Shown: positions 19,659 to 29,304, counted from the first letter of the stretch. The stretch is DNA of 64,000 bases from Fulvivirga lutea (GCF_017068455.1 NZ_CP070608.1:3453488-3517487); one strand, 5' to 3'. Numbers and translations: made by a program. The notes: generated by a model from the sequence alone, not told the origin.

Positions 19659-21758
19659 TTATGTTAATGGTAAGGTTATTTTAAAATGGGTATGGTTTTT
19701 ATCATCAAGGAGAGCAATATTACCACCCAGTTTTAATATCGATTGTTTTACAATATATAAGCCTAAACCAAGTGTTCTGTGTTGCAGCGCAGATTTTTTG
19801 AAAAGCTCAAAAACATCACCTAATTCACTCTTAACGCTAGCACTGCCTTCATCAACAACGTCAATGATGATATTACTATCATCACTATCAATTAATATAT
19901 CAATGGCCTTCTCCAGGTTAGTATCACCCCTCATTTTTAGAATGCTTTGAATGAGATTAAAAAAGATTAAATCCATCAAAGCACTGTCAGACACCATTGG
20001 TTTATCCAGCTTAATATCCAGCTTCACATTAATGCTTTCATCGCCTTCTATCTTTTTATTCTGTTTAATGCACTCTGAAATAATTTTCTTGATGTGTATC
20101 TCATCTAGATTCAATTCCAAGTTAGATATTTCACTAATCGTTTTGAGTCGGGTTAGTATTGCATTTAGGTCTAAAGCCGAACTGTACAATTTCTGAAAAT
20201 ACTCAGAAGCCTTTTTCTCCTTTATGTCGAGAAGTGCCACATGGCACATTCCTAATAGCGTGGCTAAAGGCCCCTTAATGTCGTGAGATGATTTATAAAT
20301 AAAATTATCCAACTCAATATTTGCCAGCATCAGCTGATCATTCTTTTCCTTCAAGAGATCTGACTTTTCTTCCACAGATGACTTTAGCCGTTTGTTGTAT
20401 TCTTCCAATTTTTCATTCTGGGCTTTAATCAATGCCTGCGCCCTTTCCAACGCACTATTTTTTTCTTCAAGAGATTCTTTCTGGGCTTCAATTTCTTCAT
20501 TCTGCACTGAAATTTCTATGTTTCTAATCTTCAGAGTTGCATTTTTCTTTCTATTAATTCTAAGCTGATTATAGACTACAACAACCAGCAAAACAATAAG
20601 AATAATAACTGCTATGAGCACCATAACAAACCGTTTGTTAGCGGTTAATTGCTTGTCCTTTTTTGCCAATAGTTGTTGATTTTCTTCATCTTGAATTTCT
20701 AATTGAATAGAAGCAAGATTCCTGGCCAAGTTTTCATTAAACAATGTATCACGCAACTGTAATAGTTTAGTCTGATATTCAAATGCCTTTGATTTATCAT
20801 TGATCTCAGAATAGATTTCTACATACTGTTCCAGATTATCGAACATTCTGTCTTTAGCTCCAATTTCAATAGCGATACTCTGACTTTGATTCAATAGCTC
20901 AATAGCACTATCGTAATTGTGCTTATATAATGCCTGTTTACTCTGTAAATAAAGTATTTCTGAAATTCCTCTTTTGTCACCTATCGTGCTACGCAATTCA
21001 GCTGATTTACTTAAATAGCCATTTGCCTTCTCATAATCTGATTTCCGCTGATATATCTGGCCCAGCCCGGCATACGTAACGGATTTCCAGTACTTATTAT
21101 CAACATCAACAGCCAGCGACAATTGAAAATAGTGCTCAGCTCTGGGTAGATTATTTTCACGCAGGTAAGTATTTGCAGTGTTGTTTTGGGAATACAAGAT
21201 TAGATCTTTGTCATTTTGACTTTCCGCTACCTCAAGTGCTTCCAAAAAATACGCACGAGCCTTTTTGTAATCCTTCAACCGCTCGTAGACAAGGCCAATA
21301 TTATTTAAAGTAGTACCTAAGCCATATTCTTGTCCAATAGCCCGTTTCAAACTCAAAGACCTTAATAGATATTCTAACGCATTCTGATAGGATCCCAAGC
21401 TATAATTGGCTAACCCTAAGTTGTTTAAGGCATTATTCACCAATTCCTGATTCTCAATTTCCTTAGCTATTTTGAGTGCTTTGTCATTATAAACTATAAC
21501 AGAATCATAATCACCTAAATAATAGTAGGCACCTCCAATAAGTCTTAATGAAATACATATTAACTCTTGATCGTCTGTAAGTTTAGATAACCTATAAGCT
21601 TCGTAGGCATAGTTTATTGCACTATCTGGGTAATTAAGCCATAAGTTAATTGTACGCTGATTTAGTGAATCAATTTTTTGTTTTAACTGCTCGTTTTGCC
21701 CATTAGAATGAATGGAAAAAGTAAATACAATGAAGAGAAATAAGCCTAATTTTCTCAT
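19659..21758 (-). CDS. TPR sensor histidine kinase with degenerate ATPase domain
   Basis: A 699-residue membrane protein: signal peptide (1-20), periplasmic TPR array (about 35-330, e.g. 'LNNLGLANYSLGSYQNALEY'), one membrane helix (377-396), a long coiled coil (410-480), then a HisKA-like dimerisation segment with H492 in SSHDIKGP. The HATPase domain is eroded. In the N-box, N601-L-I-Q-S605 has Ser in place of the second Asn. In the G1 box, DEGSA (636-640) has Ala in place of the second Gly. LGLGL of G2 (663-667) remains. It lies 59 bases downstream of an intact paralogue. No response regulator is adjacent. It may be a pseudokinase or a phosphoacceptor partner. Confidence 0.88.
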   Translation of the reverse strand: MRKLGLFLFIVFTFSIHSNGQNEQLKQKIDSLNQRTINLWLNYPDSAINYAYEAYRLSKLTDDQELICISLRLIGGAYYYLGDYDSVIVYNDKALKIAKEIENQELVNNALNNLGLANYSLGSYQNALEYLLRSLSLKRAIGQEYGLGTTLNNIGLVYERLKDYKKARAYFLEALEVAESQNDKDLILYSQNNTANTYLRENNLPRAEHYFQLSLAVDVDNKYWKSVTYAGLGQIYQRKSDYEKANGYLSKSAELRSTIGDKRGISEILYLQSKQALYKHNYDSAIELLNQSQSIAIEIGAKDRMFDNLEQYVEIYSEINDKSKAFEYQTKLLQLRDTLFNENLARNLASIQLEIQDEENQQLLAKKDKQLTANKRFVMVLIAVIILIVLLVVVVYNQLRINRKKNATLKIRNIEISVQNEEIEAQKESLEEKNSALERAQALIKAQNEKLEEYNKRLKSSVEEKSDLLKEKNDQLMLANIELDNFIYKSSHDIKGPLATLLGMCHVALLDIKEKKASEYFQKLYSSALDLNAILTRLKTISEISNLELNLDEIHIKKIISECIKQNKKIEGDESINVKLDIKLDKPMVSDSALMDLIFFNLIQSILKMRGDTNLEKAIDILIDSDDSNIIIDVVDEGSASVKSELGDVFELFKKSALQHRTLGLGLYIVKQSILKLGGNIALLDDKNHTHFKITLPLT

Positions 21759-21817
21759 TGAAAGAGCTTGACATATTGTAGAAAGATATCAAAAAACCCT
21801 TATAATACCAACCTCAA

Positions 21818-23899
21818 TTATATAAGTGAAATGGTCATTCTAAATTTTGTATGACTTTGTTCGGTTTTTGTAACTTCAATCTCACCTTCCAGTTTATCAA
21901 CAGCTAGCTTTACTAGGTAGAGTCCCATGCCAGCTGAGTCTTGTATTTCAGATGTTTTTGAAAAAATATCGAAAATCTGGTCCGATATAGAATCGTTAAT
22001 TCCCAGACCATTATCAACCACCTCAAAAACCAATTGATTATCATTTTTTATGAATGATATTTCAATAAAACTCGACACCTTTTCTGAAGGATCATGGAAT
22101 TTAAATGCATTGTTAATGATATTCGAAACAATAATTTTCAGTAACTCAGGATCACTGGTAACATGTAAATGCTCTTCGCCCTTTATTAATACATTTATTT
22201 CTTTCTTGATGTAGCCAATCTTGTTCTCATCTACAATATCAATAACTAACTGACTGAAATCAAAGTCTTCCTTTGTGGGTAGTGAGTTATTTATCTGATT
22301 GACAATCAATAATTTAGACAATATTCTATTGAGTTTTGAAGCCGTTTTACTCAGCTTCTGAAAATAGTCAACAGACATGGTATCCTTAATATCCATTAAG
22401 GCAATATTGCATATACCTTGTAGCGTGGCTAATGGTCCCCGAATGTCATGCGATGTTTTGTATATGAAGTTGTCTAGCTCGTGGTTAGACTTGATTAGGG
22501 CAGCATTTGATGCGCGCAATTCTTCCGTTCGTTCTTTTACACGTTCTTCAAGTTCAGAATTAAGGTCAACCAGTTTTCTATTCTGCTCCTCGATAGTGTC
22601 ATTAGCCTTTCTTAATCTTCTATTTACCCTTTTACGTACATTGTTATTCCTGTAAAGAAGTATTACAACCAAGGCAGTAAGAACAGAAATAACCACTGCC
22701 AAAAACAATAATGTTGTACGTCTGTTGATCTCTTTATTTTGAAGCTCTATAATTTCAAGATTTTCACGCTCTTCAAAATCCACCTGAATTTGCAAAAGGT
22801 TCTTAGCTATTACTTCATTGAGAATTTCATTGCTTACTGAATCATACAGGACTTGGTATTGATAGGCTTCTTTATATTTTTTTTGCGCAAAAGATATTTT
22901 AGCGTATTCTCTATAATTATTCTGAACCATTCTGGGTGTTCTAGCCTCAACAGCAATATTATGGCTTGAATCCAAGTAGTCGGTAGCCTTTGAGAATTCT
23001 TCCATATCAATATAAATGGTAGCTAAATTATTGTATATAGAAGCCCTCTTTATTCTAAAGTCATTTTTTCTTGCTATTTGAAGGGCCGTTAGATAGCTAG
23101 TCTTTGCTTTTTCGATGTCTTTGAAATACTGTAGACAAATACCCTTTCCCAAGTAGGCTTCCACTAAAATCAACTCCGAACATTGTTCGCTGCAATTCTC
23201 TATGGTTCTATTGAAATAGGAAAGTGCATCCTGGTATCTACCTAAGCCTATATAGGTTAAACCCATATTAGTGTAAGTACCATACACACTACTAAATTCC
23301 TCCTCTTCTTCTATTTGTTTAGATCTTTCAAAATAAATCAAAGCCTTATTATAGTCATTGAGCTGATAGTAGACCAGACCTATATTATTACAAGCGATCG
23401 CAATAGCTTCCTTATCTCCTTCCTCTTCACGTAGTTTCAAAGATTCAAAATGATATCGCAGAGCTAAATCAAATTTAGAAATTGAATAATAAGTTAGTGC
23501 CAAACCATTCAATGAAGCTTTTTCTCTATCCCTAATACCATTTATCCGCGCAGATTTAAGGGCAGCTTGATAATGAATAAGTGCCTCTTGAAAATTTCCG
23601 GCATTTTTATTTACATATGCGATGGCATATTCTGCCCTTACGTAATTTAAACTATCACCTAATTTTTTGGCGAGATCACTAGCTCTATTGGCTATTAATA
23701 GTGCGCTATCTAAATTGTCCAGCTTAGATACAAACAAGTCCATCAAAATAGACGGCTGCTCATTCACCGGTACGGTATTCAATTTATTTAATAATGAATC
23801 GGCTTTATTATTAGAAAAAAGGCATGTAGGCACAAATAATAACAGAACTAAGAATAATCTTTTAGAAATAATATCAAACACCTGTAAGCTTCTAGCCAT
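21818..23899 (-). CDS. TPR sensor histidine kinase
   Basis: A 693-residue kinase: N-terminal signal or anchor (about 14-29), periplasmic TPR repeats (about 85-345), membrane helix (396-416), coiled coil (425-475), HisKA-like segment with H484 in TSHDIRGP, and an intact HATPase with N593/N597 in the N-box, D629-N-G-L-G633, the F-box-like IFDIF, and GMGL (657-660). It is paralogous to the next gene downstream ('LDNFIYKTSHDIRGPLATL' against LDNFIYKSSHDIKGPLATL). It is an orphan kinase with no regulator gene nearby. Two micro-peptide genes lie upstream on the opposite strand, beginning about 217 bases away. The TPR domain suggests peptide or protein sensing, by inference. Confidence 0.92.
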   Translation of the reverse strand: MARSLQVFDIISKRLFLVLLLFVPTCLFSNNKADSLLNKLNTVPVNEQPSILMDLFVSKLDNLDSALLIANRASDLAKKLGDSLNYVRAEYAIAYVNKNAGNFQEALIHYQAALKSARINGIRDREKASLNGLALTYYSISKFDLALRYHFESLKLREEEGDKEAIAIACNNIGLVYYQLNDYNKALIYFERSKQIEEEEEFSSVYGTYTNMGLTYIGLGRYQDALSYFNRTIENCSEQCSELILVEAYLGKGICLQYFKDIEKAKTSYLTALQIARKNDFRIKRASIYNNLATIYIDMEEFSKATDYLDSSHNIAVEARTPRMVQNNYREYAKISFAQKKYKEAYQYQVLYDSVSNEILNEVIAKNLLQIQVDFEERENLEIIELQNKEINRRTTLLFLAVVISVLTALVVILLYRNNNVRKRVNRRLRKANDTIEEQNRKLVDLNSELEERVKERTEELRASNAALIKSNHELDNFIYKTSHDIRGPLATLQGICNIALMDIKDTMSVDYFQKLSKTASKLNRILSKLLIVNQINNSLPTKEDFDFSQLVIDIVDENKIGYIKKEINVLIKGEEHLHVTSDPELLKIIVSNIINNAFKFHDPSEKVSSFIEISFIKNDNQLVFEVVDNGLGINDSISDQIFDIFSKTSEIQDSAGMGLYLVKLAVDKLEGEIEVTKTEQSHTKFRMTISLI

Positions 23900-24115
23900 A
23901 ATTAACCAGCATTGTATCTTTTAATATTCCAAATTTGACTAACCAACTATTACAAGGATGTGATGATTCATATTATCATTTATTATTCCTAAGGCCCACT
24001 TGTTGAGGTGGAGGGAACGTGAATATAATTAATGTATTCATTAAATCCATATTGAGTGAAATTCTCAATTAACTAAAATGAACTATAAACCAACTAAAAT
24101 TAAAGACTAAAAATC

Positions 24116-24259
24116 ATGAAAAAATCATTACTGAAATTACTTGCCGTGTTAATGTTGACTGGTACCCTTTATTCTTGCTCAGAAGAGGAAATTAACCCTT
24201 CCGATGACCTTAACAGCAAAAAAACAGAAGGTGTAACAAAAGATGACGGCACATTTTAA
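24116..24259 (+). CDS. Micro-lipoprotein (47 aa) with C-terminal GVTKDDGTF
   Basis: A short ORF: ATG at 24116, then a hydrophobic signal (KSLLKLLAVLMLTGTLYSC) whose Cys21 fits a lipobox, followed by only 26 residues rich in Glu, Asp, Ser and Lys and ending GVTKDDGTF. It is 18 bases upstream of a second tiny ORF with a matching C-terminal nonapeptide (GIVKEDASF). Reality as a gene is supported by the well-formed export signal, the tandem partner and the shared tail. Function is unknown; a secreted peptide signal or small surface lipopeptide is possible. Confidence 0.6.
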   Translation: MKKSLLKLLAVLMLTGTLYSCSEEEINPSDDLNSKKTEGVTKDDGTF

Positions 24260-24277
24260 AATATAAATTTTACCACT

Positions 24278-24436
24278 ATGAAATCTAAAATATTAATTAC
24301 CGCAGTGATTGTTGCAATCTTAGGATCGTTTGCTTTTATCACTATCGAAAAAACTCAATTTGAGAAAAAAGAACAAAGTGTTCAATCTACCAATGAACCT
24401 TTGAGTGGAATTGTGAAAGAAGACGCTTCTTTCTAA
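24278..24436 (+). CDS. Micro-exported peptide (52 aa) with C-terminal GIVKEDASF
   Basis: A 52-residue ORF with an N-terminal hydrophobic signal or anchor (about residues 4-23), a charged linker (EKTQFEKKEQSVQ) and the C-terminus GIVKEDASF. This tail aligns without gaps with the preceding micro-ORF (G, K, D and F identical; V/I, D/E, G/A and T/S conservative). No lipobox Cys is present, unlike the first. The pair looks like a tandem duplication with diverged leader and conserved tail. A hairpin at 24513-24538 follows and could end the transcript. Function is unknown. Confidence 0.6.
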   Translation: MKSKILITAVIVAILGSFAFITIEKTQFEKKEQSVQSTNEPLSGIVKEDASF

Positions 24437-24512
24437 GCAAATATTACTTTCTCCACTTTTTTCTGTTGTTCCCCGCACATGCAGAACAGGTTCTTTTTGC
24501 TCCAATTATAAA

Positions 24513-24538
24513 AAAAGTGCAACAAAAATTGCACTTTT
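24513..24538. terminator. Weak bidirectional terminator-like hairpin
   Basis: Perfect 10-bp stem AAAAGTGCAA/TTGCACTTTT with loop CAAAAA. The U-rich tail is only the stem's own TTTT, so efficiency is doubtful. Confidence 0.5.
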
Positions 24539-24559
24539 CGGATAAAACCTTACATTCAA

Positions 24560-24600
24560 ACTGGGTTTGCGTGATTAAAAATATATTACGTGAACCCAGT
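24560..24600. promoter_or_regulatory. 13-bp inverted repeat upstream of the typA promoter
   Basis: ACTGGGTTTGCGT (24560-24572) pairs with ACGTGAACCCAGT (24588-24600), with two G-U positions and a 15-base AT-rich loop. It ends just before the TTG/TAGCTTTG promoter elements and has no T-tract. It could be an operator or a structured RNA end. Confidence 0.4.
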
Positions 24601-24621
24601 TCTTGTCTTATGTAATTTATC

Positions 24622-24629
24622 TAGCTTTG
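24622..24629 (+). promoter_or_regulatory. -7 promoter element of typA
   Basis: TAGCTTTG, an exact TAnnTTTG match, 17 bases upstream of the typA ATG; a TTG lies 16 bases further upstream (24603-24605). Confidence 0.6.
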
Positions 24630-24646
24630 CAGCTTAATTTCAAAGC

Positions 24647-26458
24647 ATGCAAAATATTCGAAATGTAGCTATAATTGCCCACGTAGATCATGGCAAAACT
24701 ACACTAGTTGACAAAATCATCCACGCCTCTAAAATTCTTAGAGAAAATCAGGAAACTGATGATTTGATTCTTGATGATGGTGATCTTGAAAAAGAAAGAG
24801 GTATTACAATTACATCCAAAAACGTATCTGTAAGATATAAGGATGTGAAAATAAATATTATTGACACCCCTGGTCACTCCGATTTTGGTGGTGAAGTGGA
24901 AAGGGTTCTTAAAATGGCCGATGGTGTATTACTATTGGTAGATGCATTTGAGGGACCAATGCCACAAACACGTTTTGTGCTGAGCAAAGCACTAGCACTA
25001 GGCTTAAAACCAATAGTAGTTGTTAACAAAGTTGACAAAGAAAACTGCAGACCTGATGAAGTACATGAGCAGGTTTTTGATTTGATGTTTAACCTGGATG
25101 CTACAGAAGATCAGCTTGACTTCCCAACCTTCTACGGTTCTTCAAAACATGGTTGGATGAGCTCTGACTGGAAAAAACCAACGGATAATATCTTTGAACT
25201 ATTGGATGGTATTATAGAGCATATACCTCCGGCTCCTTCTAAAGAAGGTGTTCCTCAAATGCGAATTACTTCTCTCGACTTTTCATCCTTCGTTGGTAGA
25301 ATAGCTATTGGTAGAGTGGCTCAGGGAACTATAAAAGAGGGTGCTAACCTTGGTATCTGTAAAAAAGATGGTTCTGTAAAAAAGATAAAAATTAAGGAAG
25401 TACACGTTTTTGAAGGTTTAGGTAAAAAGAGAGTTACTGAAGTTGGATCAGGCGATATATGTGCGTTAGTAGGAATTGAAGACTTTGAGCTTGGAGATAC
25501 CGTTACTGACTATGAAAAACCTGAACCATTGCCAAGAATTGCTATTGATGAGCCTACTATGAGTATGCTTTTTACTATCAACAACTCACCATTCTTTGGT
25601 AAGGAAGGCAAGTTTGTAACTTCAAGACACTTAAGAGACAGGTTGTTCAAAGAGACTGAGAAAAACCTGGCTCTAAGAGTACAAACGACTGGTTCTGAAG
25701 ATAAATTCAATGTATTTGGTAGAGGAATTCTTCACTTGTCTGTTTTAATCGAAACAATGAGAAGAGAGGGCTATGAGTTACAAGTTGGCCAGCCACAAGT
25801 ATTATTCAAAGAAATTGATGGTGTTCGTCATGAGCCCATAGAACATCTTGTTGTTGATGTTCCTGAAGAATTTGCCGGTAAAGTAATTGAGTTAGTGAGT
25901 GCCAAAAAAGGCGAAATGACTATCATGGAGCCTAAAGGTGATTTACAACATTTGGAGTTTGACATTCCAGCAAGAGGATTGATTGGTTTGAGAAACAACG
26001 TATTAACAGCTTCTGGTGGCGAAGCAATTATGACGCACCGTTTTAAAGAGTACGCACCATATAAAGGCAACATACCTGGTAGAATTAATGGATCCTTGAT
26101 TTCTATGGAATCTGGACCGGGCACAGCATACTCAATTGACAAACTTCAAGACAGAGGTGTATTCTTTGTTGATCCGGGAGAAGATTTATACACAGGACAA
26201 GTAATTGGAGAACATTCTAGAGATAATGATCTGGTTGTAAATATTCAGAAAGGAAAGAAGCTAACAAATATGAGAGCATCAGGGTCTGATAACAATGCTA
26301 AAATTGCCCCTGCAAAGAAATTCTCATTAGAAGAAGCTATGGAATACATCCAGAAGGATGAATACCTGGAAATAACGCCAAAATCAATTCGTATGCGTAA
26401 GATTTATCTTGACGAAAACGAACGAAAGAGACACAGTAATAAAGAAGCTAACGCATAA
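24647..26458 (+). CDS. typA: Ribosome-associated translational GTPase TypA/BipA
   Basis: A 603-residue translational GTPase acting in ribosome assembly and stress or low-temperature growth. It has the G1 motif 'AHVDHGKTTL' (residues 11-20), switch I with 'EKERGITI', G3 DTPGH, G4 NKVD, then EF-G-like domains II, III and V and the BipA-specific C-terminal domain ending in 'ITPKSIRMRKIYLDENERKR'. The length is the family norm. It is monocistronic, with a promoter upstream and a bidirectional terminator immediately downstream. Confidence 0.97.
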   Translation: MQNIRNVAIIAHVDHGKTTLVDKIIHASKILRENQETDDLILDDGDLEKERGITITSKNVSVRYKDVKINIIDTPGHSDFGGEVERVLKMADGVLLLVDAFEGPMPQTRFVLSKALALGLKPIVVVNKVDKENCRPDEVHEQVFDLMFNLDATEDQLDFPTFYGSSKHGWMSSDWKKPTDNIFELLDGIIEHIPPAPSKEGVPQMRITSLDFSSFVGRIAIGRVAQGTIKEGANLGICKKDGSVKKIKIKEVHVFEGLGKKRVTEVGSGDICALVGIEDFELGDTVTDYEKPEPLPRIAIDEPTMSMLFTINNSPFFGKEGKFVTSRHLRDRLFKETEKNLALRVQTTGSEDKFNVFGRGILHLSVLIETMRREGYELQVGQPQVLFKEIDGVRHEPIEHLVVDVPEEFAGKVIELVSAKKGEMTIMEPKGDLQHLEFDIPARGLIGLRNNVLTASGGEAIMTHRFKEYAPYKGNIPGRINGSLISMESGPGTAYSIDKLQDRGVFFVDPGEDLYTGQVIGEHSRDNDLVVNIQKGKKLTNMRASGSDNNAKIAPAKKFSLEEAMEYIQKDEYLEITPKSIRMRKIYLDENERKRHSNKEANA

Positions 26459-26460
26459 AA

Positions 26461-26486
26461 AAAGCCCCAAATGGGGCTTTTTTTTT
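26461..26486. terminator. Bidirectional terminator between typA and bioB
   Basis: 8-bp stem AAAGCCCC/GGGGCTTT with AAAT loop, a long T-tract on the plus strand and an A-tract (26457-26463) giving a U-tract on the minus strand, so it serves both convergent genes. Confidence 0.92.
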
Positions 26487-26505
26487 ATGATATCTTAATT
26501 AAGGA

Positions 26506-27501
26506 CTATACACCTGGTATTTGTTCAAACTTCACTGAAGCCTCTCCTTTAAAGGCCTTTCTTGGCTTCAAGTTAAGTGTTTGGAACATCTCCTTATCCA
26601 CAACGGTATCCGGATTTGGTGTCGTAAGCAACTTGTCGCCCGCAAATATTGAATTGGCTCCTGCCATAAAGCATAAAGCCTGTTCTTCCATATTCATTCT
26701 TACTCTACCCGCTGACAAGCGAACCATTGCCTTAGGCATAATAATTCTTGCCGTGGCAATCATTCTGATCATCTCCCAAACAGATACTCTTGGTTGTTCT
26801 TCTAATGGCGTGCCCTCTACTGGCACCAAAGCATTTACAGGCACTGACTCTGGATGCTCCGGTAATGTTGCCAGTGTGTGAAGCATTCCTATCCTATCGC
26901 CCTCACTTTCTCCAAGACCTATTATACCGCCTGAACACACAGAAATCTTTGCATTTCTAACGTTCTCCAAAGTGTCCAAACGATCATCATACGTTCTAGT
27001 AGATATTATTTCCTCATAGTGCTCCTCGCTGGTATCCAAATTATGATTATAAGCATACAGCCCAGCATCTTTCAATTTTAAAGCCTGCTCCTCCGTTAAC
27101 ATTCCTAAAGTACAGCAAACTTCCATACCCATAGAGTTAACGCCTTTCACCATATCCAACACTCTATCGAAGTCTTTATTATCACGCACCTCTCTCCATG
27201 CTGCGCCCATACAAAAACGAGTGCTGCCGGAATCCTTTGCTTCTTTCGCTTTAGCTAATACCTCTTCGGTAGGTAGCAATTTATGTACCTTAACATCGGT
27301 ATGATATCTTGCAGCCTGTGGGCAATATGCGCAATCCTCTGGGCAGCCGCCAGTTTTCACTGATAAAAGGGTACACACCTGCACTTCCTGTGCATCATTA
27401 TTTTCTCTGTGTACAGTTGCTGCTTTATATATTAAATCTAGTATTGGAGAATTATATATCTCTTCAATTTCTTCTCTTGTCCAGTTGTTTCTAATTTCCA
27501 T
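26506..27501 (-). CDS. bioB: Biotin synthase
   Basis: A 331-residue radical-SAM enzyme inserting sulfur into dethiobiotin. The [4Fe-4S] SAM cluster motif is C53-PED-C57-AY-C60. The family signatures '[12 protein letters not shown]' and '[12 protein letters not shown]' are present, and the auxiliary-cluster Cys and Arg ligands are plausible ('LSAGRVRM'). The length is standard. It is isolated from other bio genes here, but its product feeds the biotin carrier AccB encoded at 47.9 kb. It lies 44 bases downstream of sppA on the same strand. Confidence 0.97.
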   Translation of the reverse strand: MEIRNNWTREEIEEIYNSPILDLIYKAATVHRENNDAQEVQVCTLLSVKTGGCPEDCAYCPQAARYHTDVKVHKLLPTEEVLAKAKEAKDSGSTRFCMGAAWREVRDNKDFDRVLDMVKGVNSMGMEVCCTLGMLTEEQALKLKDAGLYAYNHNLDTSEEHYEEIISTRTYDDRLDTLENVRNAKISVCSGGIIGLGESEGDRIGMLHTLATLPEHPESVPVNALVPVEGTPLEEQPRVSVWEMIRMIATARIIMPKAMVRLSAGRVRMNMEEQALCFMAGANSIFAGDKLLTTPNPDTVVDKEMFQTLNLKPRKAFKGEASVKFEQIPGV

Positions 27502-27545
27502 AAGGTCAAAATAAAAGGATTATATTCAATTGATGGAGGAAAGTT

Positions 27546-29285
27546 TTAATTTATTTCCATCTCAATTGGAAACCTTGCCTGAGCACCTTCAAAATGCTTT
27601 ATTTTTTCAATTGATTTAATGTATGGATACAGCTCTCCAACTTCAGATTTTACCATGCTGGTTTTTGCCTGACCTTCTAAATCTTGAATCAGTTTTTCAA
27701 AGAAAGGCTTAGATTCCGGATAATATTTAAGTTTATAATCATCTGTAATACCTGCCTTTTCAGCAGCAATTTGAATGGCATCGTCATACGTTCCGAGCAA
27801 GTCTATCAAACCATTCTCTTTTGCTTGTACACCTGTCCAAACCCTTCCTGAGGCAACTTTTTTAATATCTTCTACAGACATGCCTCTTCCCTCCGCGGCC
27901 TTGGAAACGAAAGTATCATAATTTTGCTCCAAACTTTTTTGAAAGATAGACTTCTCTGCATCTGTTAATGATCTCGTCACTGTTAAAATCCCTGAGTATT
28001 CACCCGTTGCTACTTCATCATGCGTGATGCCGATTCGATCTTCAAGCAATCCTGAAAAATTAAAAAGCATACCAAAAATACCTATCGAACCCGTAATAGT
28101 ATTGGGCTGCGCAACAATGGTGTCACAAGGCATCGCCAGATAATAACCACCTGAGGTCGCATAATCTCCCATAGAAGCAATAACAGGCTTTTCTTTCTTA
28201 GCCAGTTCTATTTCACGCCACATAACATCAGATGCTAAAAATGCACCCCCAAGTGAATTTACTCGCATTACAATGGCTTTTACCGATTTATCCTTTCTTG
28301 CCTCACGGATAAGCTTAGCAAATTTGTCTGACCCCACAGTATTCTCATCACCTTTACCCATTACAATATCTCCCTCTGCTACGATCACTGCAATCTTATT
28401 CGTGGTGTTTTTATAGTTACTAAATGTGGTTTTGTAATTCTTGTATGAAACTAGTTCTGGTTCATCAACTTCAGCTGCGCTACTCAAATTAGCCAAGAGT
28501 TCATCCTCATAAATGATTTCATCTATTAATTTTTGCTCAACAGCATCGATAGCTTCCCGCACTGTCATCTTTGCGGACATTTCCTTTAGCTGTGGAAGCT
28601 CTATGCCCCTGGACTCTGATATATCGGCCAGCATCTTATTATTTAGTCCATCTAACAACTCTGTAAGTTGCAGCTCATTTTCTGGACTTAAGTCCTTTCT
28701 GATAAAAGGTTCAACGGCACTCTTATACTCCCCTACTCTAAAAACTTGAGGCTCAATCCCGAATTTATCAAACATGCCCTTGTAAAAAGTTACATTAGCA
28801 CTTAGCCCGTTCAATTCCAATTGTCCTGCAGGGTTTAAATAAATTTTATCAGCCACACTAGCTAAGTAATAGGCACCTTCAGTGTAGTATTCTGCATAAG
28901 AGTATATAAACTTACCCGACTTTTTAAATTCCACGAGTTCATGGCGAACTTCCGAAAGAGTAGCCATACCACCTATAAAATATTCTACTTCAAGATAGAT
29001 ACCCTTAATCTTACTATCTGATGCAGCATTTTTAATAACTTCTTTTAACTTATTCAGTCCCATAGAGCTGCTTTCACCAAACGCTCCAATTTCTTCCAAT
29101 GGGTTATCAATTTCCTGTTCTGTTACAGGTTTATTTAATTTTAGATGAAGGATTGAATTATCCTCCAAAACGTATTTTTCACTCTCAGAAAGAGAAGATA
29201 CAATGCCTACAACTAAAAATATAGCTATGAAGCTAAATATAAAGAGGCCAATGAGAGTAGATAAAATATTCTTTAAGAAGTTCAT
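27546..29285 (-). CDS. sppA: Signal peptide peptidase SppA, 67-kDa type
   Basis: A 579-residue inner-membrane protease degrading cleaved signal peptides, with its active site facing the periplasm. An N-terminal anchor (about residues 8-30) precedes two ClpP-like domains. The Ser/Lys dyad is visible: K188 in VGEYKSAVEPF from the first domain and S378 in YATSGGYYLA from the second, matching E. coli K209 and S409. A TAAATTTG promoter element lies 20 bases upstream, and folK is divergent. Confidence 0.95.
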   Translation of the reverse strand: MNFLKNILSTLIGLFIFSFIAIFLVVGIVSSLSESEKYVLEDNSILHLKLNKPVTEQEIDNPLEEIGAFGESSSMGLNKLKEVIKNAASDSKIKGIYLEVEYFIGGMATLSEVRHELVEFKKSGKFIYSYAEYYTEGAYYLASVADKIYLNPAGQLELNGLSANVTFYKGMFDKFGIEPQVFRVGEYKSAVEPFIRKDLSPENELQLTELLDGLNNKMLADISESRGIELPQLKEMSAKMTVREAIDAVEQKLIDEIIYEDELLANLSSAAEVDEPELVSYKNYKTTFSNYKNTTNKIAVIVAEGDIVMGKGDENTVGSDKFAKLIREARKDKSVKAIVMRVNSLGGAFLASDVMWREIELAKKEKPVIASMGDYATSGGYYLAMPCDTIVAQPNTITGSIGIFGMLFNFSGLLEDRIGITHDEVATGEYSGILTVTRSLTDAEKSIFQKSLEQNYDTFVSKAAEGRGMSVEDIKKVASGRVWTGVQAKENGLIDLLGTYDDAIQIAAEKAGITDDYKLKYYPESKPFFEKLIQDLEGQAKTSMVKSEVGELYPYIKSIEKIKHFEGAQARFPIEMEIN

Positions 29286-29304
29286 ATGTATAAGAATTAA
29301 GCTT

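Noticed and set aside
23996-24011. Small RNA or riboswitch upstream of the micro-peptides
   Set aside because: Only a 6-bp stem with a 4-base loop (CCACTT/AGGTGG) in a longer non-coding stretch; no known riboswitch pattern.
24320-24505. 61-residue minus-strand ORF across the second micro-peptide
   Set aside because: Antisense to the micro-peptide with no export signal or motif; the plus-strand reading is better supported.
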